Assembly (NCBI RefSeq): GCF_007003975.1
Contig: NZ_VFTC01000025.1
Location: 1 to 64,000 of the forward strand
DNA length: 64,000 nucleotides
Direction of reading: 5' to 3'
Source of the DNA: Mesorhizobium sp. WSM4306
GTDB lineage: Bacteria > Pseudomonadota > Alphaproteobacteria > Rhizobiales > Rhizobiaceae
A model generated the notes under the pieces. The model was not told the origin of the DNA and made no database searches. It saw only the letters and a list, made by a program, of their open reading frames with translations. This document shows positions 1 through 8,632 of this stretch, piece by piece. Each line of letters starts with the position of its first letter. Position 1 is the first letter of the stretch. Both the position numbers and the translations under genes were made by a program.

Positions 1-174
1 AGGTGACGTGAACAATCACCAGCCTGCCATGACCGCCCTCTCTCAGCGAATTTGCAGAACTCTCAGTACACTACCTCGAAGTCAGCGCCGAAGGAGTATT
101 TTGCTAGGCGATCAGCGCCTTCGCCTCTCCTCTTATGGCCCGCTGCGATGCGACCCCGCCTGTAGAGAGCCTTG

Positions 175-1140
175 ATGTGTTCCCTGAACGAGAGCATTTC
201 TAGGGACAACACTCCATACGGGGGCGCAATAGTGCGTTTGGTAAAGAATCATCGCTTGGCGAGTCGAGCGGTATTGGCAGTTTGCTCGGTCCTAGATCGG
301 GCAGGCGCCTTATCTGAAGCCATCAAAAATGACTACGGCGAGGACCTACTGGTCCAAACACATCTGAGAGATGAGGCCGACAATTTCCATGTATTGATAC
401 AGGTTAAAGGCACTGCGAAAATTACCGGAAAGGGTGATTTAAAGACCTTCCGTTTTGACGTCAGCCATCTACAGCGATGGGTTGGCTTCATACAACCGGT
501 GTTAATATGCTTATATGAAGAAAGCACAGGACTCATATATGCACTAAGGCCCGGAGATCACTTCTCGCTTTGGGAGCTTAGTACGACAAAAAATAAGACA
601 CTCTTAGCCAAATTCACCGACACCAGTATATTTGACGAGAATAGCGCAACATCATTTATATGGCGCAGCAGGATAGAATATTATTCGAAATTTCTCAGCT
701 ATTTTGAAAACAATATCCGATACAATTTCAATAATTTTCCCCCCGGCAAAATAAATGGCATTCAAGCTGAAATGAACATCGTTGTCATTAGCTTTCTAAA
801 AACACTTGGCTTGTTAAAGAAAGATATTTTTGACGACGACTTCAGAGCAAAGATAAGGAACGCGTCGACAAACCTGTCCGCGTCGAATAGCGACCCAGCA
901 ACAGAAAAGGTCAGCCTAAGGCATGTTTTCATGTTGTGTTTACTTGGCCGAACGCACGATGTTTGCGGGCAGGGATTGCCAACCAACCTCATGGAATATG
1001 GGACAGAAATGTGCGGTCTCTTTTTTCGACAATTTCATAAGGATGAATGGAATGAAGCAAAGAAGAAATTTCCGGGTGAACGGTGGGCTCCTTATAACGT
1101 AAACCAGCGCACGTCCCGCAAGCATGCGGAAAGTAGGTGA
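175..1140 (+). CDS. DUF4365 domain-containing protein, probable acquired gene
   Basis: About 321 residues, starting at an ATG just after an in-frame TTG; no convincing ribosome-binding site is visible, so the start is uncertain. Residues about 53-80 carry the pattern D-Y-G-E-D followed about 20 residues later by Q-V-K-G. This matches the DUF4365 family, whose core looks like a PD-(D/E)xK nuclease-type fold (family knowledge). The following H-L-Q-R-W and P-V-L-I-C-L-Y stretches also fit DUF4365. The C-terminal 150 residues are not recognised. The gene is clearly richer in A+T than everything downstream and uses codons such as ATA, TTA and AAA freely, which suggests recent transfer. The family is common in genomic islands and near defence genes, but its function is unproven and no partner gene is visible here. 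Confidence 0.75.
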   Translation: MCSLNESISRDNTPYGGAIVRLVKNHRLASRAVLAVCSVLDRAGALSEAIKNDYGEDLLVQTHLRDEADNFHVLIQVKGTAKITGKGDLKTFRFDVSHLQRWVGFIQPVLICLYEESTGLIYALRPGDHFSLWELSTTKNKTLLAKFTDTSIFDENSATSFIWRSRIEYYSKFLSYFENNIRYNFNNFPPGKINGIQAEMNIVVISFLKTLGLLKKDIFDDDFRAKIRNASTNLSASNSDPATEKVSLRHVFMLCLLGRTHDVCGQGLPTNLMEYGTEMCGLFFRQFHKDEWNEAKKKFPGERWAPYNVNQRTSRKHAESR

Positions 1141-1216
1141 GTTTGGCGCACCTCGTCCCGCATTACTCATCCTCTACTGCAACACCTTTTCCAAGGGCAG
1201 AACGTGCGCCCACCCC

Positions 1217-1609
1217 TCACCCCACCGCTACACACTCGATTTCGATATCGAACTCCATCGGCCAAGACGCCACCGGCACGAAGGTGCGCGATGGTGGGTT
1301 TTCGGAGAAATGCCGGGCATAGACGCGGTTGATGGCGTTGTAGAAGCCGGCATTGGCGGCGTAGATGCGCACCATCACCACGTTCTCCAGCGAGGTACCC
1401 GCCGCTTCCAGGCAATGGCGCAATGCCTTCAGCGACGCCTCGGTCGGCACCTCGATGTCGCCCTTGACCAATTTGCCGGTTGAGAGATCGAGCGGCGGTG
1501 TGTCGGAGACGAAGACCAGCCCCGCGCCCTTGGTCACCAGCGACAGCGGCACGCCCAGCGCCCGCACCGCCGCCGACAGCACCGGCACTTCGATGGTTTG
1601 CTTTTTCAT
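1217..1609 (-). CDS. RidA (YjgF/YER057c/UK114) family protein
   Basis: 130 residues, the usual length for RidA proteins, which hydrolyse reactive enamine/imine intermediates released by PLP enzymes. The start ATG follows a GGAGCACC ribosome-binding site. The core pattern is present: a V-F-V-S-D strand, the helix T-E-A-S-L-K-A-L-R-H-C-L with A-G-T-S-L-E-N-V-V, then N-P-P-S-R-T-F-V-P-V. Its Arg aligns with the substrate-binding Arg of active RidA members. It is followed by a C-terminal strand ending I-E-C-V-A. The strand near residue 35 reads S-D-T-P-P-L-D instead of the S-G-Q-I-P typical of the housekeeping branch, so this is probably one of the Rid2-Rid7 type subfamilies with an unknown substrate. 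Confidence 0.85.
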   Translation of the reverse strand: MKKQTIEVPVLSAAVRALGVPLSLVTKGAGLVFVSDTPPLDLSTGKLVKGDIEVPTEASLKALRHCLEAAGTSLENVVMVRIYAANAGFYNAINRVYARHFSENPPSRTFVPVASWPMEFDIEIECVAVG

Positions 1610-1940
1610 GGTGGTGCTCCCTTTTCTGCGAGCAAGCTTATCGCGGCGGGGCCGGAACGCGAGCGGCGCCTTTACCTTCTCCCCCTGTGGGAGAAGGGGA
1701 AGACGGCGCCTCGCTCACCCCTGCCCGGATACGGCGTGCCATCCTTGTGCAGGAACCTTCCATCCGAACTCGGGCTCATCATGTCGATGTCGGAGCAGAA
1801 TTCTGGATCGTCGAAACGCCTCACCGTCACGGAATGGTGGTCTGTGCGCGTCGCTTCGCTCCTTGCTCCGCGATAGAATGACGACGAACGAGACCTCGGC
1901 ATGTACCGAAACGAGCGAATTGCGTTCCGCGCAATCAGGA
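1610..1940. other. Non-coding spacer with palindromic repeat
   Basis: No convincing gene lies between the RidA and DUF4142 genes. The stretch has a short palindrome at 1675-1697 (CCTTCTCCCC facing GGGAGAAGG) of the REP-like kind common in rhizobial spacers. It then has low-complexity sequence rich in CTTCGCTCC and CGCGATAG, with no ribosome-binding site leading into a sustained reading frame. Confidence 0.5.
1675..1697. repeat. REP-like palindrome
   Basis: CCTTCTCCCC, a short loop, then GGGAGAAGG. A related C/T-rich then G/A-rich palindrome lies at 2561-2584, in the next spacer of the same minus-strand run. Repeats of this type are scattered through rhizobial intergenic DNA (established). 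No function can be read from the sequence. Confidence 0.5.
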
Positions 1941-2492
1941 CTACCCCTGATGCGCGACCGCCAGTTCCTTCGCATGCATCTCGTGCATCTTCAGCACCTC
2001 CAGCGTCTTCTTGGCGAACTCCTTCAGAGCCGGGTCGTCGCCGGATCGGGCATAGGTGGAAAACATCGCCACGGCCTGCTTGTGCGCCTCGGTCTGCAAG
2101 GTGATGTACTTGGCCTGGAAGGCCTCGCCATCCAGCGCCTTGAGCTGGTCGAGCAGTGCCTGGTCTTTCGGCAGCATCGGCGGGCCTTCGGGCTTGATGG
2201 ATGCCGTGGTCTGGCTTCTTTCCAGCGCCGCCTTGAAATCCTGGCCGGCCTTTGTGTGGTCCTTCACCATCAGCGCGGCGAAATCGGCCACATCAGGCGC
2301 GACGCCCTTTTTCTCGGCCAGCTTGCTGCTTTCGATCTCAAAGCGGTTGGCGCTTACCAGTGTTTTGGCGAAGGTGTCGGTGTCCACCTTGTTGTCCGAC
2401 ACCGCCGGCAAGGTGCTGATCGCCTGCTGGGAAAAGGCTGAAGGCGTTCCGGCCAGAAGGGCCAGCATGGCAATGGCGAGATGCGGTTTCAT
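1941..2492 (-). CDS. DUF4142 domain-containing exported protein
   Basis: 183 residues. The N-terminus (M-K-P-H-L-A-I-A-M-L-A-L-L-A-G, then a small-residue site before Q-Q) is a signal peptide, so the protein is likely periplasmic. The rest is a four-helix, ferritin-like DUF4142 domain, with the family pattern S-A-N-R-F-E-I-E-S-S-K-L-A near residue 45 and M-V-K-D-H-T-K-A near residue 75. A GGAGGG ribosome-binding site sits seven bases before the ATG. Members are often stress-induced in alphaproteobacteria, but their biochemical role is unknown. Confidence 0.85.
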   Translation of the reverse strand: MKPHLAIAMLALLAGTPSAFSQQAISTLPAVSDNKVDTDTFAKTLVSANRFEIESSKLAEKKGVAPDVADFAALMVKDHTKAGQDFKAALERSQTTASIKPEGPPMLPKDQALLDQLKALDGEAFQAKYITLQTEAHKQAVAMFSTYARSGDDPALKEFAKKTLEVLKMHEMHAKELAVAHQG

Positions 2493-2560
2493 CGAAACCC
2501 TCCGTGAAGGTGTCCTCGCAGACCCAACGCGGCAGATGCGGTGAGGTTGCCAGCCGCGTC

Positions 2561-2584
2561 CCTTCTCCTCGCGCGGGGAGAGGG
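2561..2584. repeat. REP-like palindrome
   Basis: CCTTCTCCTC facing GGGGAGAGGG, in the spacer between the DUF4142 and BrkB-like genes. It resembles the palindrome at 1675-1697. Confidence 0.4.
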
Positions 2585-2618
2585 AGAAGCAGCCTTACGA
2601 CTGCAGCGTGATCGCTCC

Positions 2619-3617
2619 CTACGGGCGACGAGGCCCCAGCAGAAAGGCTGTCATCGTTGCGCTCACGCACGCCACCGCCAACAACGCAACGGCGCCCAAA
2701 GAGCTGGGTTTTCGGCGAATTGAAACAAGGTTTTTTGAAGCGGGAGCATTTTGAACCAAACCGTCCAGGTCGGACCTGCTCCCATGTCGAACGGAATAGG
2801 CCCGGGTCAACTCTGCACCGAGCAGAAAGATTTCTGATGAATAATAGACCCAGAGCAGTATGACGAGCAGCCCTCCGGCCGCACCATATGATGATGCGAT
2901 CGCACTTGTGCCGATATACCAACCGATAAGCGACTTCCCCAACGTGAACAGAGCGGCGGTCACGACAGCACCGATCCCGACGTCCCGCCATTGCAAGGTG
3001 CGGTCTGGCAGGACTTTGTAGATCGCGGCAAACATCACCGAGATCAGCGAAAAGGAAATCAGGGTGTTGATCGCGCTCAGAACAAATTCGCCGAACGGCA
3101 AATGAGCGCTGATCACGTTGCCCAGAGCAGAGATCGCCGCGCTCGCCACCAAAGATACCAGCAACACGAAGCCGAGAGCGGCGACCAGGCCGAGACTTGC
3201 CGCACGCGCGCGCAAGAGACGCGACAGTGAACTCCCTTTCGCTTCAACCTTCCATATTGCATTCAGGGCCTGCTGCATCTCGCCAAACACCGCGGAGGCG
3301 GTGACGAGCAAAGTGGCCACGCCGATGATGGCCGCCAGGGTCCCCGATGATTTGTTGGATGCCCCTTCGAGCGCTGTCTGAAGGAGCGCCGCACTTTCTG
3401 CACCCATCAGCCCCGATATCTGAGCAGACAACGCCAACTGTGCTGCGTCATGACCAAATGCGATGCCAACTATCGCGACGACAATTATCAGAACCGGGGC
3501 CAACGACGTGGCGGCGTAAAAGGCCATCGCCGCGCCATGACTAAGGGCATTGTCGTTGACAAAGCCAACCACGCTTTCTCGCACCAAGTCCCATACGTTT
3601 TTAAGTGTGGGTCGCAC
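2619..3617 (-). CDS. YihY/virulence factor BrkB family membrane protein
   Basis: 332 residues, with a GTG start as the longest supported frame. About six hydrophobic segments fit an inner-membrane protein of the YihY/BrkB family. The opening region (V-N-D-N-A-L-S-H-G-A-A-M-A-F-Y-A), the Q-Q-A-L-N-A-I-W segment and the P-D-R-T-L-Q-W-R-D-V stretch are family hallmarks, as is the loop S-S-Y-G-A-A-G-G-L before the last transmembrane pair. Despite the BrkB name, members are not ribonucleases and have no agreed transport function. After the last helix there is a basic tail and one further hydrophobic stretch. The ribosome-binding site is weak. Confidence 0.88.
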   Translation of the reverse strand: MRPTLKNVWDLVRESVVGFVNDNALSHGAAMAFYAATSLAPVLIIVVAIVGIAFGHDAAQLALSAQISGLMGAESAALLQTALEGASNKSSGTLAAIIGVATLLVTASAVFGEMQQALNAIWKVEAKGSSLSRLLRARAASLGLVAALGFVLLVSLVASAAISALGNVISAHLPFGEFVLSAINTLISFSLISVMFAAIYKVLPDRTLQWRDVGIGAVVTAALFTLGKSLIGWYIGTSAIASSYGAAGGLLVILLWVYYSSEIFLLGAELTRAYSVRHGSRSDLDGLVQNAPASKNLVSIRRKPSSLGAVALLAVACVSATMTAFLLGPRRP

Positions 3618-3770
3618 TTCGAATCCGTGAATGGGGTCGCAAACCGTCTACTATCAATGCAGCGGATCTTCCGATGTTCCGGCCGACTTGAGCGAAAGCT
3701 TCACCAGCGACGTGAAGCGCAGATCAAGGTCACTGAAGTCGTGCGAAAGACCAGCAACAGCGCGCCTGCC

Positions 3771-4514
3771 TCAGTGGCAGCACGCCTCGCCATATTGCAA
3801 CTGCTCGTTCCAGTTCGGCCGGCCTTCCGGGGTAAAGTCCATCAGGTTCCACAGGATCTCGCAGGTCCCGATGGCGCGGGGGTCCTGGCCGGGATCCGTT
3901 GGCGCGAAGCCGAGTTCGGACGACCAGAAATGCCTGATGCCGTCACCGTTGCGCTGGAACACCGAAAGCAGTGGTATCTGCGCGCCCTCGGCCGTTTCGG
4001 AATTGTAGTCGCGCTTGAAAGCGTTGCCGGCCGACGAGACGAGCCGCATGTTCCGCCAGCCGCGGTCGCGGCCGAGCGCTACCAGATTGTCGAGCGCGGT
4101 CTTCGCCACCACCGCGAAGTTGAAGCCCGCCGCTTCGAGATGGCCGATCGCGCCGTCGAACTGGTCGAGCAGCGCCGTGCAGGACGGGCATGGCTGGTCC
4201 TGCCGGGCAAGTTTCGCGGTCTCGCCGCCTTTCGCCACCTCGCGTGTCTCCTGCGGATGACGCGGGAACATCATCTGGTAGAGGATGAGCGAATCCTTGC
4301 CCGGCGCAAACAGGTCCGGCAGCCGCACCTTCGCCGGCTTGCCGTCCGGGCCAAGCCCGTCGAAGACATAATCCTGCGGCACCAGCCCGCCCGGCGGCAA
4401 AGCGCGGCGGGCAACCGCCACCGCCTCCATGGCGCGGCGCAACTCGATTTCCTTCTGCAGGAGTTTTTCACGCGCGGTGCGATATTTAGCGGATTCGTTG
4501 GGGAAGGTGATCAT
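3771..4514 (-). CDS. DUF899 family thioredoxin-like protein
   Basis: 247 residues from the ATG at 4514, which has GGAG six bases upstream; an in-frame ATG four codons earlier lacks a site. The sequence matches the DUF899 family of thioredoxin-fold proteins. It has an N-terminal R-E-K-L-L-Q-K-E-I-E-L helix, the core D-S-L-I-L-Y-Q-M-M-F strand, and the C-P-S-C pair at the thioredoxin active-site position followed by D-Q-F-D-G-A. The usual DUF899 motif is C-P-x-C-x, so redox activity is plausible. It ends in C-C-H, which could bind metal. The substrate is unknown. Confidence 0.83.
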   Translation of the reverse strand: MITFPNESAKYRTAREKLLQKEIELRRAMEAVAVARRALPPGGLVPQDYVFDGLGPDGKPAKVRLPDLFAPGKDSLILYQMMFPRHPQETREVAKGGETAKLARQDQPCPSCTALLDQFDGAIGHLEAAGFNFAVVAKTALDNLVALGRDRGWRNMRLVSSAGNAFKRDYNSETAEGAQIPLLSVFQRNGDGIRHFWSSELGFAPTDPGQDPRAIGTCEILWNLMDFTPEGRPNWNEQLQYGEACCH

Positions 4515-4650
4515 GATCGTCTCCATCTGCCGGGTGGCGCGCGGCGGACACGGCAGCGCGCTTGCCCTTCAAGGACGCGCGACGGAAGGCGGTTCCGACA
4601 TTTTTGCACGCACCCGGCGACCAGGCTCCGCTTTCACAACGAGCCAAACG

Positions 4651-5085
4651 CTATTGCCGTGGCACCGGGCAACTGGCATCGCCCTCCTGGCAGTTGAGAT
4701 AGCCTTGGAAATCCTTCAGCCGGTCGTTGGTGAGACTTTCCTGGCAGCCGGCCACAATCATTGAATAGCTGGTGCCGGCCATGTCGGGCGGGCCACCCCG
4801 GAAATTGCATTCGGCATCGCGGAAGGCAATCCAGGCGCGCTGTGCATCGACCAGAAGCTTCTTTGACGCAGCATCGTCCTTCAGCCGGTTGGATATCTGC
4901 CTGTAGGCGTCGTTGAGTCTTTTGTCGGCCTCAGCGAACGATTTGCCGGCGCATTCGTTCATGGTTGTCTGATCCTGCGCGTTTGCGCAATCATCCGCTC
5001 TTGCCGCGGCGGCCAGGAGCGGGATGGCAAGAACGACGGTGGCAAGGCCGATTCCAAGAAGGCCGGTACTGAAAAGCCGCATCAT
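4651..5085 (-). CDS. Lysozyme-inhibitor LprI-like periplasmic protein
   Basis: 144 residues. The start at 5085 is the first of two adjacent ATGs and has a perfect GGAGGA six bases upstream; longer frames have no site. A signal peptide (M-M-R-L-F-S-T-G-L-L-G then a hydrophobic run to A-A-A-R-A) precedes a domain with the LprI/YecT pattern: C-A-N-A-Q-D-Q-T-T-M-N-E-C, A-D-K-R-L-N-D-A-Y, Q-R-A-W-I-A-F-R-D-A-E-C. Paired cysteines suggest disulfides in the periplasm. The family name comes from a mycobacterial lysozyme inhibitor; for this protein that activity is only an inference. Confidence 0.8.
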   Translation of the reverse strand: MMRLFSTGLLGIGLATVVLAIPLLAAAARADDCANAQDQTTMNECAGKSFAEADKRLNDAYRQISNRLKDDAASKKLLVDAQRAWIAFRDAECNFRGGPPDMAGTSYSMIVAGCQESLTNDRLKDFQGYLNCQEGDASCPVPRQ

Positions 5086-5258
5086 GTTTCCTCCAGTTTC
5101 GAACCCCGCTCCGCAATCGAAGCTTAGAGCCGAGACGGTGGCAGACAAGATGCAAGCTGCCGCCTTGGTGGACGGTTTCTTTCGAGGGCGAGGCAACCCG
5201 CCTGGCTTTTCCGCATTCCCCCGACAGGCTAGAGCTCATCGGCCCTGGGGGACAACAA

Positions 5259-5591
5259 ATGCACGAGGAGATCGACCTGCGCTGCCCACAAGTGGTGGCC
5301 GACAACGCAGCCAAGGGCCTGCGGCTTCGCGGAGAATTCGGCCGCGGCGGCACCGAGATCGGCGTTGCGCGCGCCACCGAACTCAAGAACCGCGAAAAGC
5401 TGGCACCCTCCACCATCCGCCGCATGGTCAGCTATTTCGCCCGCCACGAGGTCGACAAGCGCGGCAAGAATTACGGCAATGAGGACAATCCGTCGGCCGG
5501 CACTATCGCCTGGCTGCTGTGGGGCGGCGACGAGGGCCGCACCTGGGCGCTCGATCTCAAAAAGAAGATCGGCAACGCGCCCGATATTTGA
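5259..5591 (+). CDS. Conserved hypothetical protein (phage/chromosome RGG-T type)
   Basis: 110 residues, with a GGGGGA ribosome-binding site before the ATG. The protein has a compact, strongly patterned core: N-A-A-K-G-L-R-L-R, G-R-G-G-T-E-I-G-V-A-R-A, I-R-R-M-V-S-Y-F-A-R-H-E-V-D, and A-W-L-L-W-G-G-D-E-G-R-T-W-A. As I recall it, the same signature occurs in small phage and bacterial proteins of unknown function. No catalytic motif is evident. The gene stands alone, with a hairpin-forming GGCGGG/CCCGCC pair about 20-50 bases after the stop. Confidence 0.7.
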   Translation: MHEEIDLRCPQVVADNAAKGLRLRGEFGRGGTEIGVARATELKNREKLAPSTIRRMVSYFARHEVDKRGKNYGNEDNPSAGTIAWLLWGGDEGRTWALDLKKKIGNAPDI

Positions 5592-5811
5592 GGGCTACTG
5601 TAAAACGACTGGCGGGCCCCAAACCCCCGCCTGGGACCCGCCAAGGAGTGGCTGAACACATGCCGGTGCAGCCGCTCCACATCAGCCAGTCGTCGATCCG
5701 CCATCGGTCGAAAGGCATGGATGGTGAGGTAGCATCCGGTTGCGGCGGGCTATGTGAAGCAGTTCACAATCCGAAGGATTTCAACAGCGCAAACCGCCCG
5801 AAAGCTCACAC

Positions 5812-6300
5812 CTAGCCTTCCCAGGCAACGGGCACCATGCCCAGCCGCTCGTAGAGCCTGAGGGCGGCGGCGTTCTCGACCGTGTTGGTCTTGAGGTCGA
5901 CATGGGGCGCGCCTCGATCGCGAAAGGCGTTGAACGCCTGCCACATCAGCGCTTCGCCAATGCCTTTGCCGCGCGCCTCGGGGTGAACGGCGAGGTCCTT
6001 GACGAAGGCCCTCGTCCAGCACAGCGCAGCCGCCGCCAGCCGTCCCTTGGCGTCGATGACCAGGAAACACAGCGCCGGGTCGAATTCGGCATCGCCTGAG
6101 ATACGCGGCCACCATTCGTCGAAGGGTCCGTCGGTGCCGTCGTCGAACACCTCGGTCAAAAGCGCATGCAGGGGTTGCGCGTCGCCATGTTCGAAGCAGC
6201 GCATGGTAAAGCCATCCGGCCAGTGCGGTGCAACGAGTGTCTCGTCGAGGATCTTGCGCAGCCGGATGTCGTTTGGAGCCGGCGGCCGCGGTTCAGGCAT
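5812..6300 (-). CDS. GNAT family N-acetyltransferase
   Basis: 162 residues from the ATG at 6300. The acetyl-CoA-binding motif A (V-H-P-E-A-R-G-K-G-I-G-E-A-L) lies near residue 105. It is followed by the L-K-T-N-T-V-E-N-A-A-A-L-R-L-Y-E-R-L-G-M segment typical of the fold's last helix and strand. The start lies five bases after the stop of the lytic transglycosylase gene upstream on the same strand, so the two are probably cotranscribed. The substrate cannot be told. Confidence 0.85.
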   Translation of the reverse strand: MPEPRPPAPNDIRLRKILDETLVAPHWPDGFTMRCFEHGDAQPLHALLTEVFDDGTDGPFDEWWPRISGDAEFDPALCFLVIDAKGRLAAAALCWTRAFVKDLAVHPEARGKGIGEALMWQAFNAFRDRGAPHVDLKTNTVENAAALRLYERLGMVPVAWEG

Positions 6301-6305
6301 GGCAC

Positions 6306-7241
6306 TCAGGCGTCGGGCTGCAGCCGGCGGCGCTTGCGGTCGACACCGAGGCCGGTGGCCTCGAGCAGGCCTTTGCGCTTGGCGTCGAAATAATAGCCGG
6401 TCTGGTAGAGCCAGTCGGCCTTCTTGGCGTTGCCGTCGGCACACAGCCAGGCGCCGCGCAGATATTTGACCGCGTATTTCAGATTGGTCTCGGCGTCGAA
6501 CAGGCCCTTGGCCGGCCCGTCATAGCCCATGCCGCGCGCCGTCGCGTGCTTGATCTGCATCAGGCCCCAATGGCCGTTGTTGTAGGCCTTGGGATTGTAG
6601 GTGCTTTCGCGGCTGACGACATGGCGCACCAGATCCACCGGCACCTCGTAGAAAGCGGCATATTTCTGGATCAGCTGGTCGATGTCGCCGCGCATGCCGG
6701 TGGCATACTCATCTGCCGGCGCGGGGTTGAGCGGCGCGGCAGGGAACTGAACCAGCGCAGCCGGATTCTGCGGCCCGACATAGGCCACCTGCTGCACGCC
6801 GGGCAAGGTTTTCTGGCCACCTGCGGCAGTCGCCGGCATGACAAGCCCGGCGGTCGTATACGTCTCAGCGGCAACTGGCTGCCCGGCTTTGGCAGGCGCA
6901 GGCGCCTGCCAGGCGCTGGCGGCCATCACCGCAGGCATGGCCGGCGCCGCGGGCGTCGCGCCGGCAAAGGCCGCGGTCGCGGCAGCCGGCTGTGCGGCGG
7001 CATCGAGTGCCGGCGTGGCGGGTGTCGCTTCGGCCGCCTGGACGGGTGTAACCCCTGAGGATTGCGGCAGCACCGAAACCGCGTCGGGCAGCGGCACGGT
7101 GAAGCCGGCATCGCTGCCGGCGGCGGTCGCGGTTTCGGTCAGCGCAGGCGTAGCCTTCATCTGCGAGGTCGATTGGCAGCCGCTAAGTGCGGCGGCGCCG
7201 ACGATCACGCAGATCGCAATAAGGTTGAATTTTGCTGGCAA
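6306..7241 (-). CDS. Lytic transglycosylase (SLT domain) lipoprotein
   Basis: 311 residues. A lipobox (A-A-L-S-G-C) at about residue 22 marks it as a lipoprotein. A long Ala/Pro/Thr-rich linker (about residues 30-180) leads to an SLT-type domain at 190-295. The catalytic Glu is in V-S-R-E-S-T-Y-N-P, followed by the family motifs G-L-M-Q-I-K and N-L-K-Y-A-V-K-Y-L. Such enzymes cleave the MurNAc-GlcNAc bond of peptidoglycan to form 1,6-anhydro ends. The linker suggests reach from the outer membrane to the wall. The gene is followed at once by the GNAT acetyltransferase gene. Confidence 0.88.
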   Translation of the reverse strand: MPAKFNLIAICVIVGAAALSGCQSTSQMKATPALTETATAAGSDAGFTVPLPDAVSVLPQSSGVTPVQAAEATPATPALDAAAQPAAATAAFAGATPAAPAMPAVMAASAWQAPAPAKAGQPVAAETYTTAGLVMPATAAGGQKTLPGVQQVAYVGPQNPAALVQFPAAPLNPAPADEYATGMRGDIDQLIQKYAAFYEVPVDLVRHVVSRESTYNPKAYNNGHWGLMQIKHATARGMGYDGPAKGLFDAETNLKYAVKYLRGAWLCADGNAKKADWLYQTGYYFDAKRKGLLEATGLGVDRKRRRLQPDA

Positions 7242-7419
7242 GCCGCGCGGGTCCGGTTTGTCGGGTTGTTAAGAAGTCCTTACACCAGCGATTCCTGGTG
7301 AGCAATCGGGGCTATCCGGTGGTTTTCGGGTGGCGAGAGCTAGGCCCAGATGCCATATTGTTCTGCATATGTACCGGTCGATATGCCGGTTTTCGCCACT
7401 TTGCGGAAAGGAGCGCATC

Positions 7420-7989
7420 ATGGAAACGACATCTTCGATCACAGCCGGCCACGCAGTGTTAGAAACAGTGATCGGCTTCATGGGCATCGCCTGGAGCGAA
7501 AAGGGCCTGATACGGCTTTGCCTGCCCGAAAAGAGCCGTGAATCGGTGGAGCGCCGGCTGATGCGCCATTCCGGTGTTGCCGCCAATACCGAGCAGCCGC
7601 AATGGGTCGTCGAGCTGATCGCCTCGATCAAGGCCTATGCCTCAGGCGAGGACGTCGATTTCTCCGGCGTGCCGGTCGATCTCGAAGGCGTCGACGACTT
7701 CCGCCTCGCCATCTACGACGCGGCGCGAAAGCTCCACTATGGCGAGACCACCACCTATGGCGAACTGGCCAAGCGCGCCGGCCAGCCCGGCCTGCCGCGT
7801 GAAACCGGGGCAGCGCTCGGCGCCAACCCGGTGCCGCTGGTCATCCCCTGCCACCGCATCCTGGCCGCGGGCGGCAAGATCGGCGGCTTCTCCGCGCCCG
7901 GCGGCTCAGCCACCAAGGAAAAGATGCTGGCCATGGAAGGCGTGCGCGTCGGCCCGCCACCCCCGGCGCAGGTGTCGTTCGGGTTCTGA
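7420..7989 (+). CDS. ogt: Methylated-DNA--[protein]-cysteine S-methyltransferase
   Basis: 189 residues. The ATG at 7420 follows GAAAGGAG. The C-terminal domain has the suicide alkyl-acceptor motif I-P-C-H-R-I at about residue 144, preceded by the helix-turn-helix region Y-G-E-T-T-T-Y-G-E-L-A with the usual arginine finger region. The N-terminal 75 residues match the ribonuclease-like domain of Ogt/Ada-C proteins. It repairs O6-alkylguanine by moving the alkyl group to its own cysteine. No Ada N-terminal zinc domain is present, so it is the Ogt type. It is a single gene transcribed away from the transglycosylase. Confidence 0.9.
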   Translation: METTSSITAGHAVLETVIGFMGIAWSEKGLIRLCLPEKSRESVERRLMRHSGVAANTEQPQWVVELIASIKAYASGEDVDFSGVPVDLEGVDDFRLAIYDAARKLHYGETTTYGELAKRAGQPGLPRETGAALGANPVPLVIPCHRILAAGGKIGGFSAPGGSATKEKMLAMEGVRVGPPPPAQVSFGF

Positions 7990-8008
7990 AAATCAGAACC
8001 TGACGCGA

Positions 8009-8347
8009 CTAATGGCGGCGCAGGAAGCGCCGGTGGAAATGATCGTTCTCGATCCGCTTGCACAGATAGACCGGGCAGGAATCCGCGTCGGCGCTCGGCA
8101 CATAGGCGCGTTTCCTGACCTCGCCGATGTTGCAGAATTGCTGGCTCTGCACATAGCGGTCGAAGAGCGGCAGCCCCGGCACACGCTTCGACTGGTAGCG
8201 CAGGATCACCGCGCCCTGGCGGGCGATCGTGCCCTGCACCCTGTCGCAGCTCATACGGGTGGGATCGTAGCGCGAAATCGCCTGCGCTTCGGCGGCCGCC
8301 AGCGTCAGGCAGACAGCCAGCAGAATGGTTTTCAGAACGGTTTTCAT
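8009..8347 (-). CDS. Small secreted hypothetical protein
   Basis: 112 residues, with a GGAGAC site before the ATG at 8347. A clean signal peptide (M-K-T-V-L-K-T-I-L-L-A-V-C-L-T-L-A-A-A-E-A-Q-A) should direct it to the periplasm. The mature part has three cysteines and a basic, His-rich tail (H-F-H-R-R-F-L-R-R-H). Its composition recalls short periplasmic proteins of Rhizobiales, but I cannot name a family. Confidence 0.7.
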   Translation of the reverse strand: MKTVLKTILLAVCLTLAAAEAQAISRYDPTRMSCDRVQGTIARQGAVILRYQSKRVPGLPLFDRYVQSQQFCNIGEVRKRAYVPSADADSCPVYLCKRIENDHFHRRFLRRH

Positions 8348-8467
8348 GGTTGTCTCCAAAACCGGACTAACGCCGCGGGGCGCTCCGATCTTCCCGATTG
8401 CCCAACGCTTTCATGCGATTGGGGCGGCCTTTGGGCGGTGCCACGGCGGCGCCTTTTTTCGAGCCAT

Positions 8468-8496
8468 CTTGTTTTTGGTGCAAAACCTGCCTATAT
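8468..8496 (+). promoter_or_regulatory. Promoter of the cold-shock gene
   Basis: CTTGTT, a 17-base spacer, then CTATAT, which is almost the rhizobial housekeeping consensus (CTTGAC-N17-CTATAT). Transcription should begin near 8503, giving a 5' leader of about 130 bases, typical of cspA-type genes. A hairpin AACCTG/CAGGTT overlaps the -10 region at about 8485-8503. Confidence 0.65.
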
Positions 8497-8632
8497 CAGG
8501 TTCATTGATATTTCGGCCGATCGATCCGGGCCTCGCGATCTTCGCGTTTGCTGACGTCTATCTCCAAAATCTCGATACACACCGGCTGAACTTCGGTTCG
8601 GTCAAACCAAAGCAAATGCGAGGACTATTCAT

